From Lantana camara (taxonomy: Eukaryota; Streptophyta; Magnoliopsida; Lamiales; Verbenaceae): a stretch of 64,000 nucleotides of DNA. Position 1 is the first letter of the stretch, and each line of letters opens with the position of its first letter. A program made the translations under genes and the position numbers. The stretch spans positions 27,181,001 through 27,245,000 of the forward strand of contig CM074855.1 of assembly GCA_037501455.1 (NCBI GenBank). The letters run 5' to 3'. Shown piece by piece: positions 24,216 through 34,773 of this stretch. A model generated the notes under the pieces. That model searched no databases. It worked only from the letters and a program-made list of their open reading frames with translations, and was not told the DNA's origin.

Positions 24216-24563
24216 AGTTCCAACCCATCCAGACATATATGGTAACTCGTAGGAATTGCCCTTGCACTCTGCTGCCTCCGCTCCAACTTGAAATATTAAC
24301 TATATAATCACTGCTCAGTCATTGACCGGGGAACTAAAATGGATAGCTGCTGGGAAAATTGAGACTGATGAATTTAAAATTGAAGCTAATGACATTGACA
24401 GGCATAGGTGTCCATTTACCACGGAGACATAAACGGAAGTAGGCCCACGGAATAGACGGAAAATGGACCCTCATGTGATGGCATTTAGTATGGTGAAAAT
24501 CTATATGTAAATAGTTATAAAATAAGGGGTAAATCTTTACTAAATTAACCACATTTCAGAATA
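24216..24563. other. Intergenic DNA
   Basis: No recognisable gene. The frame around 24334-24552 on the minus strand has no family resemblance that I can see. Confidence 0.5.
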
Positions 24564-24740
24564 GGTTAATCTTATTTTGCATCCCAATATTTGTGGATTT
24601 TTACACTTTTCAATTTTTTGTTGTCTGAGAACACTTAAGTGCAATAAAATTTAAAGGTTTGGTACTATAGTATAAAATTTTAAAGATTGGATATAAAAAT
24701 ATAAAATTTTCCAAATATTGGGATGCAAAATAAGATTAAC
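24564..24740. mobile_element. Small hairpin MITE
   Basis: Inverted repeats GTTAATCTTATTTTGCATCC at about 24566 and its complement ending at 24740 enclose about 120 bp. The length (about 177 bp) and foldback form fit a MITE. I could not find a clean target duplication, so the superfamily is open. Confidence 0.6.
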
Positions 24741-24784
24741 ACTTTCCTAATTAAAGTTGATAAAACTAGGGGAAAATTTTATGG

Positions 24785-25440
24785 GCTAACTCTAGATAAC
24801 CTCATCCTTTGGCACTCAGTGTGCTTTATCTTCTATTCTTTTATTTTGAGCTATTATTCCCCCTTCCCTCCCCTAACCTTTTGTAAAATATGACATTAAC
24901 CCATTTTCCAGTGGAATTTAGGAGAAAATTTCGTTCAACTTTTTAAATAAAATTTTGGTGTGATTTTCTAAGGGCAAATATGTATAGATCAGATGCTAAA
25001 TTTGTTGATATTATAAATCATACCGAAGCTGTCAATGCAAGGAATACACTGGTGGTTTCAAAACTAAAATACGACAACCAATGAAGGATGAATCACTTGT
25101 CAAAATAAGACGATGGGCGACTGGATCTTTGTAGCAGTGGGGAGCGGTTTTCGGCGGCCAATTGGGACAAATAGGGTATAGATTTTGTTCGTCTTGGAGA
25201 GAGGAACACAATGACGATACAATGACATTGGTCTTGACTCTTAGGTCGCCATGATTGAGAAGAAATTTACAGTCAAAATTCGTTTTTGAAGGGAATATTC
25301 CAAAATAATTCTAACAGAAATGTAAAAAATGAATTAAGTGTTATATTTTACAAATTTCATATAGGTAATTGCTCAAAATGAAAGGATACGTGGCAAAGCA
25401 CATTAACTTCTAAACGACTAGGAGTTATCTAAAATTAACT
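24785..25440. mobile_element. Possible TIR element
   Basis: The left segment (GCTAACTCTAGATAAC, then TGTGCTTT and ATTTTGAGC) recurs as a diverged inverted copy at about 25365-25440. The order of matching blocks is kept over about 75 bp. This fits an old DNA transposon of about 660 bp. No transposase or target duplication is seen. Confidence 0.4.
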
Positions 25441-25451
25441 TAATATTTATA

Positions 25452-25682
25452 TTCGTTCGTACGTTTTCAATGTAAATTCAAAATAATCTTCATATTTTTA
25501 ATTTAGTTTAAATCCATTCTTCAGATTCTTTTTTATATTTTTATTCAATATAAATTCATAATAATTTTCATATTTTTAATATTTCTTTTGTCAAAAATAA
25601 TTTTAAAAAAATTTAAAGAATGAATTTAAACTAAATTAAAAATATGAAAATTATTTTGAATTTACATCCAAAACGAAATACT
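25452..25682. mobile_element. AT-rich hairpin element
   Basis: Arms of about 65 bp (25452-25520 and 25612-25680) are inverted copies sharing ATGTAAATTCAAAATAAT and TTTAATTTAGTTTAAA. They probably form a MITE or foldback repeat. Not coding. Confidence 0.55.
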
Positions 25683-25811
25683 CTTAAATTAAATTTTATC
25701 AAATCATCTTCAATTTTTCTCAAACTATACAAGGAATAGAAACTATGAACTTTTTAATTTTTTTTGGAAAGATCATTGCTGCTTCCGCAACTACGCTTAA
25801 TAAGACGCCAA

Positions 25812-25912
25812 TAGGGGTTCGTCCAAGTGGTTCAAAAAATTCTTTTTCTATGGTAATGATCCAGGTTCAAATCCCTCTAACCGCTTGGATGTGTGTATTT
25901 ATAAAAAAAAAG
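25812..25912 (+). mobile_element. tRNA-derived SINE-like unit
   Basis: The sequence has a box-A-like GTCCAAGTGG (25821-25830), a good box B GGTTCAAATCC (25864-25874) and an A-rich tail ending about 25912. This matches an RNA polymerase III promoter of a tRNA-derived SINE, at about 100 bp. No target duplication was found. It does not fold as an intact tRNA in my reading. Confidence 0.5.
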
Positions 25913-25924
25913 TTAGGCTCAATG

Positions 25925-28900
25925 TGTAACGCCCCGACTTTTCGGCCATACAGGTATGACGTATGTGTTTACGTAATCAGGCAATTTAAATATTTAATTA
26001 CGTTATTATATGTTTATTTTATATGTTAATCGATTATTATTTGAATTATATGAATTATTTGAATTCTTGAACGTTTGAACGTACGTGGGTATGAATACGT
26101 GTTGTTTACATTTGATTTAATTCCCGATTTTTGTGAAACTTTGGTATAATTGAGATATGTGTGTTATGGTCATGTTTTAATGCTCGTTTTATGTTTTTGG
26201 ACTTGTTTGTTTGGGTTTCGGATTTTATTTTGAATTTTGGAACCAAATCGGGGCTAAAGAGCATTTAGGGCACCTTTGGTTCCGAGTGTTATAACATGAG
26301 CTCGGGAATTCAGATTTGAATTCTGTCACCTCCGTCAGACTCGTATCGAAGATTCAGGTTCAATGGGACAAGCCATATATTTTTCTAAGTCCGTTTAAAC
26401 CTCCGAAATTCAACCGAAACAAGCCTCAATCGTAGATTTGCTACATTGAGCTTTACTCTAAATGACCCTAGTTAAGCCACTACCTAATCCCTCCTCTCCC
26501 ACTTCATTTCTCACACCACAAAGAGGAGAAAACTCAGCCAAAGTAAGGAAGAAACCCTTCATCTCGCCACTATTCACCATCTCCAAAATTTGAGCTCATA
26601 ACTTCTTCAAACTCCAACCAATTCGGAAGGTGAGCATGTATTTGTGATTAGCACTTCCTTGTAGTCATTTGCAGCAATGGTTTGCATATTCTCATGTAGT
26701 TATGATCACATTTTGAAGAATTGATTGAATAGTATGGGTTTTGGCATGAATTCTTGACCACATTCATTCCTTGGAGTTTTGGTTGATTGGGAGCATGAAT
26801 ATAGGTCACTTTGTACTTCTTATTGCACTTATGAACTTAGTTTTTATGGTAGTTGAGCATTGAATGATCCACCATTAATGAATTTGAATTCTTGAGCTTG
26901 AAGATGCTTGAGTTGATCATTCTATTTCCTTTCTTTTCTTGGATTGCTTGAACATATATGATTATATGATGAATATGCCTTGATTTGTGATCAATATTAT
27001 ACCTTGGATGTTGGTTTCCTTGCCATTTCTTCCTAGCTCTTGGAACAGGGGTGTTAAGGTTTGTGTTTCGTTGGAGGAGAAGAAGAAGAAGAAAGAAAAC
27101 AGGGGAGGTTCATCTGCCAGTGGTAACGCCCATTACCCCGTTTGCACTTGAAGGGGGTAACACCCGTTACCTCCATGCCTTCGCCAGAATTTGGGCTACT
27201 GCCTAGGGTAACGCCCGTTACCCCATATGAACTGGAGATTGGTAATGCCTGTTACCACCAAGGATGGAACGCCCGCCTCTTCTAACGGGCGTTAGTAGAT
27301 TTGCTTATGCAGGGGGTAACCCCCGTTACCCCCCTGTATCCTCTAATTCATTTGTGTGATTAATATTTTGCTAATCTTGTTTAAATTATGCCTTAAGCTT
27401 GTGTAATTAATGCTAATAACCTATATATTGAATGATTGAGGATATGCTATCTATTTGATCGTGAATTGGTCGTCATGAATACGTGCAATGTGATTTCGTG
27501 ATACAAACGTAACTTGATATGAACCTTGATTGGATATATGATTATGGATGAATATCTTCTGTATATTGAATGAAATGATCGTTTATGTGCTTATGTGACG
27601 TTAATTGTGCATAAAAACATTCTCATGATATGATTATATCTCTTATGAACTTCATACCATGATCATTGCATCGCCGTGCATTGTAATTGGTCATTTTGAG
27701 TCTCACACTACTTTCTTTGCACAAATTTTGGTCCAACCGGAGACGAGGCCGATCAGTGAGGCTCTTGCACCGTTTTCTTAGTTTTCTAAGGTGGGTTTCT
27801 CTTCTATTTAGTTAAATGACCCGATATTCCCAATGTGTAAAGTTTTAAGCTAAATTAATATACGTATATATCGAGTCTTTTAAGGAGTCAATGATCTTGA
27901 ACGTTAAAGCCCTTTTTTTTTATTGAATACCCTACCTAATGATTTGGCGAGACATGAATGAATGCACCAAATGGGCCCCTGGAACTTAGTGTACATGGCT
28001 GACCGGGGAAGCACAGATTGACGGTGAACCTGTATACTAGTTCCACCAAAACTACGGTGATACCGGCCCTCGCTAGGAGGTTAGCAAGGAATGGGAACTG
28101 GAATTTTGGGGATTCATGTACCCCACTAGCCACAGTGAATGAGGTGGCCGGGTCTTGCAAGCCCGTCCATCGCCCGGAGGGAAAAGGTGTTTACTTGAAT
28201 GATTATGAATGATCGAATGATTATGCACGAAAGAGTATATATGAAAACCTAATGAACACTTGATGATTACACTAGGTGGAGGTTGGAGATTTAGCCCTCT
28301 CGCCGGACTCACGAATAACCTATTGATTGAATATGATTGTTATAATCCCGTTGGATGATTTTCTTGTTTTACCCACTTGGGAAATATTCTAAAACTTCTT
28401 ATGGGATTATAACTTGCATGAACGTGTTTCAATTACAATATTTATATAATATGCCCCATTTTATACCCACTAGTCCCTTTTAGACTGAACCCTTTTTGTT
28501 TTTAGTTCTGTTGCAGGAGGAGTGCTAGGCGGGAATTCAAGATTTTTAGGTGTCTTGCATTCGAGTCTAGCATTCTTTTGTTCTTCTACACTCATGCTTA
28601 TATTTTGTACTATGATGACTAGGAGTATGTTTATGCAAATGTTGGGTGTACTTGATAGCTTGAGCCGTGATGGCATTTTGGATACATGAATATTTGTATT
28701 ATTTTTGGAGCTTGAATGCTCATTGTATATATTATGATCTGGTATTGCTTCCGCTTATTGCATTGGTCTGTTTTATTACATCTTGGTATTATATAGTTTA
28801 AGGGTTAGCTCCCGCCTAGCATAGAGAGTGTGTTGTGTCCCCGTTCGCCGTGACTTGGCACGTCTATGGACTTTCCATTTTATATACGGGTCGGGTCTCG

Positions 28901-28937
28901 GTGCGGGGGATGTGGTACCTTGCGCTCGGGTGCTACA
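25925..28937 (+). repeat. 5' LTR of gypsy-1
   Basis: 3013 bp, TGTAACGCCCCG to GGGTGCTACA. These termini are shared with the three-LTR element and gypsy-3. It contains a dyad array at 27122-27330 and a GAA-rich run near 27090. The last 834 bp match the 3' LTR remnant at 52111-52968. Confidence 0.9.
27122..27330 (+). repeat. Dyad array in gypsy-1 LTR (GGTAACG..CGTTACC)
   Basis: Units of type GGTAACGCCCGTTACC (7-bp arms, 2-nt centre) lie at 27122, 27156, 27207 (perfect), 27241 and 27315, with a decayed copy near 27266-27294. They sit about 1.2-1.4 kb into the LTR, roughly where gypsy-2 and gypsy-3 carry GGGAACG..CGTTCCC units. Confidence 0.8.
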
Positions 28938-28945
28938 TTTTTAGG

Positions 28946-28957
28946 TGGTATCAGAGC
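28946..28957 (+). other. Primer binding site of gypsy-1
   Basis: TGGTATCAGAGC, the standard complement to initiator tRNA-Met, 8 nt after the LTR end. Confidence 0.92.
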
Positions 28958-29001
28958 TTAGGATTGTAGAACCCGGGCTCTCGTGTCGTGTTGAGTCTGT
29001 C

Positions 29002-31619
29002 TGTACTAGAGGTGTTTTAGAAAATTTTTGCAATTTTTTGCATGATTTTGGGGCGTTTTTGAGCTGATCATGGTCTGAAATTATGAAAATTGCGACTGTA
29101 AATAGTTGATTTTTAGGGCTGCCCGTGTGACTGAAATTTTGAATGTGTGTAGCATGGAATTGTTCACTATGGCATGATATCCTTTCTAGTAACCTTCTTA
29201 TAGCTTCTTGGTTGTTGATGGATCAATTTGAAAACGAAATTGAGTTGAAACTGTTGATCATTTATGACTTACGTGACATAGAGTAGAGTTTGGTTGATGC
29301 TTGATATTGTAAGAATATTATGAGCTTGAGATTAATGGAATAAACTTAAGTTGTGTGTGTGCTAATTTGATGCCATGCTATGACTGAACCTTGTCTAATG
29401 TGGTTAGTTAATTTAATATCTCCTAATTTTGTAAGTATGTTGAGAAATGGTAGATTGGTGTTGAGCTAAACTAAGTCTAACTTGACGAGCATTTAGATGT
29501 GAGGGAGAGCTTGCGAGGGGCCAGCTAGAGAAAGGTTGGTCAGCAGAACTCGCACGACTACTCCTCTGGCCTTGGAAAAATTCCAAACTAAGGAAGCGCC
29601 ATGAGTAGGGCCGTATGTTGCTAATCCGGCCGCTCGCGAAATTGTTTTCCCAACACTTAAAGGGATAAACAACTGGAGTTTGCCTTGCTTTGCGAAAAAC
29701 TCAGAAAAGAAATGAGTCTCAAAAAGAAAAAAAAAAAAGAGAAATAAAAGAAGAAGAAAAAAACAGGAGGTGTTGACAAGAAAAGTAAAAGAGAGAAATT
29801 TTATGTTGAGGGAGATGTTGTTTTTAAAGCTCTCTAGGGATTTTAGGGTGTTTGTCTCGGAGGATGAAACTTAGCTCTTCACCATGTCTTTGGCATTCTT
29901 AACGTATGCGCAAAATTATTGATATTCAATTGATTAATTGCCTTATACTTGTTTCTTTTGTATTGCATAGGCATAATGAACTCGAACTAATTGTTCATGA
30001 CAATAAGTAGAACTTGAGCTCATATGTTCTTGCTTTTGGACAGTTGATTTCGAACTTAGCTTTGTATTGTGTTTGTTGTAATTGATCTTTGGTAACAACG
30101 AAAGTTTCCTAGTTTGCGCACCGGAATGTTGTAGTTGGGATATACGATATGATTATGGCCTTGATTTCATGTTACGCTTGAGGACAAGCATTGTCTAAGT
30201 GTGGGGGGATTGATATGTCACATATTTGTCTAATTAATGAGCTTGAAATGTTATACCTTGTTCTTAATTTGATATAAATTGTGAATACTTGATTAAATTT
30301 GTGCTATTGCAGGCAAAGACTAGATGAAGGGATTTATGGGAAATTGTCATGGATCTACTACTAATTTGAGGAATTGGCCCAACACCTTTTTGGAGATGAG
30401 GGCCCATGTGCTTTATTATACAAGAGGAAATTACCCTTGAAGATAATTAAGGATAATTGACCAAATTAATTGGGTAGGAGGCCCACGTCCTTGCATGAAA
30501 TTAGAGGCCATCCACCTTCTTTTTGGATTAATTGGAGAACAAATGCAATTGAAGGCGATTAATTAGAATTCAAGAGCCAAGCCATCAATTCCAATTATGT
30601 TTTGAAATTAAAGGAATGTGAATGGATGGAATATAGTGGGGTTAGTGGGCAAACTTGAGAATATGGCGGAGAGATTGAGGATAAAAGGGACACGCTTCAT
30701 AAACATAAAAAAGGCAACAGCAGCACGAAGAGAAATAGGCAGCGACACCATCACCGGAGATGGGAGTTTTCGTTCTTCCTTCTCTTTATTTTAGACTTTG
30801 TTAATTTCTTTCTTTCGTGATTTTCTAGTTTCGTTGTAGTTAGGGTTTTCCAATTATGCTAGACTTGTGAGACTAATCTATTTTAATTAGTTGGTTTATG
30901 CTATCCGTATTGCTTCCATTTTCTTGCCATTGCTTTTTAATTAATTCTTTGATTCTTGCCAAATCTTGAATTGTTAATTTGCATATAGCTATCTAATTTA
31001 TTTGGTGGTGTTAACTGGATAATTAGAATTTGTAGCAATCGATACTGGGACATTAAGATTGTCTGAATTCGTGTCGAGGAGTTTGGGGTCTAATTAAGTG
31101 AAGCAGGAGTCTATGCGTAACCGGCTAGGATTAGTGTTTCTTTGGTGCTCAAAGCTGTTAATTGATTGAATCTTGGAGAGAGTCTCGAAAAGGTTATCGG
31201 TTAATTAGGGAGTAATTTTTAGGAGTTTCTTTGATTACTCTAAACCTAAGAAGAAACGAGGGAGCCAAAGGTAGTTGGGGACTATAGGTAATCTAGAATT
31301 CAACCAACGAAAATCTTGAGTCAATGATCGTAGTCTATGCATAATTAGGAATTTCCCGACTATTCGTTACCTATTAAATTACTTGAATTTACTTGGAGTT
31401 TTAGTTTAGTTTAACTATTCCTTGTTAATTGTTTAATTTAATCGTTGTTAGTTTAGTTCATAATCTTAAACCCCCCTTTTATTATTTGTTTCGTTCCTTG
31501 GTATATTTGAAAGTCACGATATCGTCCAATCCTCGTGGATCGACCCCTTTTACCACTATCTACAATTTATTTGTATTCGGTACTTGAGAATGTATTTTTG
31601 GTGGCCTCGACACCCATCA
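29002..31619. mobile_element. LTR-type insertion with CTGTC duplication
   Basis: Gypsy-1 leader sequence is interrupted here. The 5-bp duplication CTGTC (28997-29001 and 31620-31624) flanks a 2618-bp insert that starts TGTACTAG and ends CCCATCA. At 30201-30210 a purine tract (GTGGGGGGAT) precedes TGATATG. This resembles a polypurine tract and LTR start, with a TATA-like ATAAAAGG near 30691, so 30211-31619 could be a 1409-bp LTR. The left end is not a copy of it. The insert is therefore either one long solo LTR or a rearranged element. No proteins are seen. Confidence 0.65.
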
Positions 31620-31775
31620 CTGTCTAAGTCGTACGGCTTTAGGAACTAATTGTCAATATGTTTTATATGCATTTCTTATGTGCTTACATGCCCTAATTGT
31701 TACTATTTGATTGAATTACTTGCATATTCATGCATAGACTAAACATAACACGTATTTCAGTGTTTTATTTACAGG

Positions 31776-32821
31776 ATACCTCCAAGAAGACATCGTTCTC
31801 CCGAACGGCATCATCGTCGTGATCGCTCTCCTTCTCCCCAACAACAACCACTGCAAGCTGAGGCCTTTGTCAATTCGGTTATCAATATTATTGATCAGAG
31901 GCTTCGAGATTATGTTCCACCGGCACCACCACCGGCACCTGCACCTATGGCAATTCAAGAAGGAGGAATAACAGCGGTATATCGGGAGTTTAGGTATCAG
32001 AATCCCCTTAAGTTTTATTCTGGAAATGATATACAAGCCGAGCAGTGGCTTAAGGAGATCGAGAGGACTTGGGAGCTCATTCCTTGTGGTTCTCCAGAAA
32101 AGGTGAGGTGTATCACTACTCTACTACAAGGACAGGCTTTCTCATGGTGAAAAGCTACCAAGAATCGTTTAGATGCTGCCGGGGAAGAGGTGACATGGGA
32201 GTCACTAGTCCAAGAATTCAAAGGCAAATTTATTCCACCTGCTGCAAGAACTCGGAGATTAAAAGAGTTTATGGAATTAAAACAAGGAAACAGAACTGTC
32301 TCGGAGTACATTTCTGAGTTTGATCAGTTGGTTCGGTATGCTCCAAATATTACAAGCGACAATACTCACAAAGCTATGCAATTTGTGCAAGGACATCGGA
32401 CTGATATTCAGACAGCTATTGAGGCCGTAAATACGAGTACTTGGTTGAAGGCAACTTCTAAGGCCTTGAAAGTTGAAGATGGAGTCGTGAGCCGGAGGAC
32501 TACTTATCGCTCTGGGCAAAGGTTAGGATCTGGGATGGGATATAATCCGGACAAGAGGCCTATTAATCAAGTAACTCAACAAAATAAAGGCCCGAATAAG
32601 AAGCCTCGTACTTCAGGACCAGCTCCACGGGCACAACCAGCTTTAACACCAGCTCCATCGGGGTCCCGACAGGACAAACCACCATACACTTTTTGTGGAG
32701 GACCTACACATAACTACCATACTTGTCGGAAGAGGCTAGGTCTTTGCCTTATATGTGGGAAGGGGACTCACATGGAGAATACTTGTCTAGGAAAGAATCC
32801 GGCCTATCAAGCTGGAGTACC
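31776..32821 (+). pseudogene. gag: Gypsy-1 gag, first part
   Basis: The frame opens at 31776 with ATA where related elements have ATG, so the start appears mutated. An Arg/His/Ser-rich N-terminus (PPRRHRSPERHHRRDRS) is followed by the gag domain (FYSGNDIQAEQWL). A TGA at 32148-32150 replaces a Trp in the conserved WW pair. Of two zinc knuckles, the first has lost its first Cys (YTFCGGPTHNYHTC); the second is intact (CLICGKGTHMENTC). Copia-1 interrupts the frame at 32821, and the protein continues in frame at 45797-45802. It is structural Gag, now nonfunctional. Confidence 0.88.
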
Positions 32822-33203
32822 TGTTGGAAAACAGGAATCAGAAAGCAGCGGAAATTTAAAAATTTTCCAACAAAAGGATCTTAGACTCGCAATCGTGAAT
32901 CCAAATTCGTAGAGATTAGAAACTTACTTTTCAATAATCTTTCTTGAAGCGTTTCAAGCCACCCAAGAACGCTTTTCTCGCGGCTTGATCCCCTCTCCTT
33001 GGTAAAGCTCGAATCTTTAAAAACTTCTAACTTGAAGCTCTCTAAAGATAGTCCACCAACTTGATTACAATCTAACTAGTAAGGATGTTAGTTCTCTAGT
33101 TAGTGTTTAAGCTTAACCTAGGGTTTATTTTATCTTGGAGAAAGGATGGTGTTCAACACATGAACCAAAAGAAAATCGATCAGCCCTAAGGGGAGCTCGC
33201 CCC

Positions 33204-33213
33204 TATATATAGG
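33204..33213 (-). promoter_or_regulatory. TATA box of copia-1 LTR
   Basis: TATATATAGG, followed on the element strand by a leader-like stretch; its counterpart in the other LTR is at 44330-44338. It is about 330 bp downstream of the G-boxes in element orientation. Confidence 0.6.
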
Positions 33214-33545
33214 AGAGGGGCGGTCGATCCTAGTCCTTATGGACTAAGGATTTGGTCTCTCTCTCTTATTACTTGATCATCAAGTAATTTTAAACTTTGA
33301 CTTTGAATTCTAATTCAAATCAACTTTTAAGAGAGCTAAAATATCCAAACCCTTTTGGATAATATTATACTTTATTTATTAATAAATAAATAACTTATTT
33401 ATCTAATTAATTAATTCACAATTAATTAAATAGATTAATTTCTCCAAAATAAGACTTTCATTTTAATTCAAAATTAAACCAAAGTCTATTAAATAATTAA
33501 CACATTAATTATTTAATACATAAATAAATATACACGCATATTGCA

Positions 33546-33607
33546 CACGTGTCCATATAGGACACGTGTCACGCACGTGACGTCCCCACACGTGTGCTTC
33601 ACACGTG
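33546..33607 (-). promoter_or_regulatory. Five-copy G-box cluster in copia-1 LTR
   Basis: CACGTG occurs at 33546, 33563, 33574, 33589 and 33602, with a TGACGT motif at 33578-33583. In plants, CACGTG with flanking ACGT context binds bZIP and bHLH factors, including ABA-response factors. The other LTR keeps three copies. Confidence 0.7.
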
Positions 33608-34757
33608 TGGAACCCCTTTGGCCCGATTAACTCGTTTAATCATTTTAAAGCCTTAACTTATGTAACCAAGTTGTTGTGTGTGTGACCCTCTAGGTTCTCA
33701 ATTCAATTAGCAGTGACCCTAATTAATTAATTCACTAATTAATTAATCAGTCCACAAATTAAACGACCATAGTCTAGCAACAGGTGTTTAATCCCTATCT
33801 GAATTGGAATGTATCGATTCGACAGAACCTTTAAGTCAATGATTCATGTGAGATACAATCCTCCTACTTACTATCTCTCAACCAAGATCTAGGGTAAGGG
33901 AATAATCAGAACCCTAATAATCTGGTCTTAAAGCTAAGTGCATTTCATATCCATTTGATCTCAATCCAAGAAACCCTTTTCTTGATGTCTTGATCTACTG
34001 CCTTGGCCAAGGACTCCATATGACATATGAATGACTTACACAATAAGAGATCACCTTGCAAATGCAAGTGTAGGTCCTTTCTTGATTCTTATTCACTTTC
34101 ATGAGTCACTTGTGTAGCCCTAACATAAGCCTTGAATCAGTTGTCTAAAGCGACACCCTTTAAAGCTTATACCTAAGACTACAAAGTTAACTCATAAAGT
34201 GACATGGAACCTCAAGTCTAAGGATCAATTAATCACATCAATGACTCGTGAGATATTTCCTAATCTGGAAGTTTCCATTTCCTAAAATAGAAACTTCCTT
34301 TCCCATTTAGGAATCTTCTCACACGGGGCACCCCTGTGAACTTACTTATGGAAGTAAGCACCCTCATGTATCACGCACGTATCAACTATACACTTTGCAC
34401 CTCCATGAAACAAGGTGGTCCTTCTTAAGGGCGTGATCCCACAAGCAAGCCTTGAAGGAGTCAGGTTGACACTCCCACTGTCTGTAAGACTCATCGGCTT
34501 GGAGTATTTTACTAATCATGACTTATGTGATATAGGGCTCGTTTCATGAACCATTTCACCTAAATGGTAGAGTCCTAAAGTCATCGGGATTAGGGGAGTT
34601 CTCATACATGCACAGCTAAAGTAAACGCATACCAAACAAGAGCATATAAAGAAGTGTTGCCTCAATTCGTTATTTTAGTCAAAGATTGTCTGTGATTACA
34701 CTAAGGAAAAGCAAAAAGCGGATATACAATCGGCTTTCTAGGGTACTATTCCTAACA

Positions 34758-34770
34758 ATCTCCCACTTGC
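34758..34770 (-). other. Polypurine tract of copia-1
   Basis: The minus strand reads GCAAGTGGGAGAT directly before the LTR. Copia-2 has the same tract at 50051-50063. Confidence 0.85.
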
Positions 34771-34773
34771 CCT

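Larger units (their letters stand above)
32822..34757 (-). repeat. 3' LTR of copia-1
   Basis: 1936 bp; the element reads TGTTAGGAATAG to TTTTCCAACA. It carries the G-box cluster (33546-33607) and a TATA-like element (33204-33213). Confidence 0.92.

Noticed and set aside
25812..25912. Functional tRNA gene
   Set aside because: Boxes A and B are present but the acceptor stem and anticodon arm do not form; a SINE is more likely.
27122..27330. CRISPR-like look of regularly spaced short repeats
   Set aside because: Plant LTR context, short degenerate dyads, no cas genes; not a CRISPR array.
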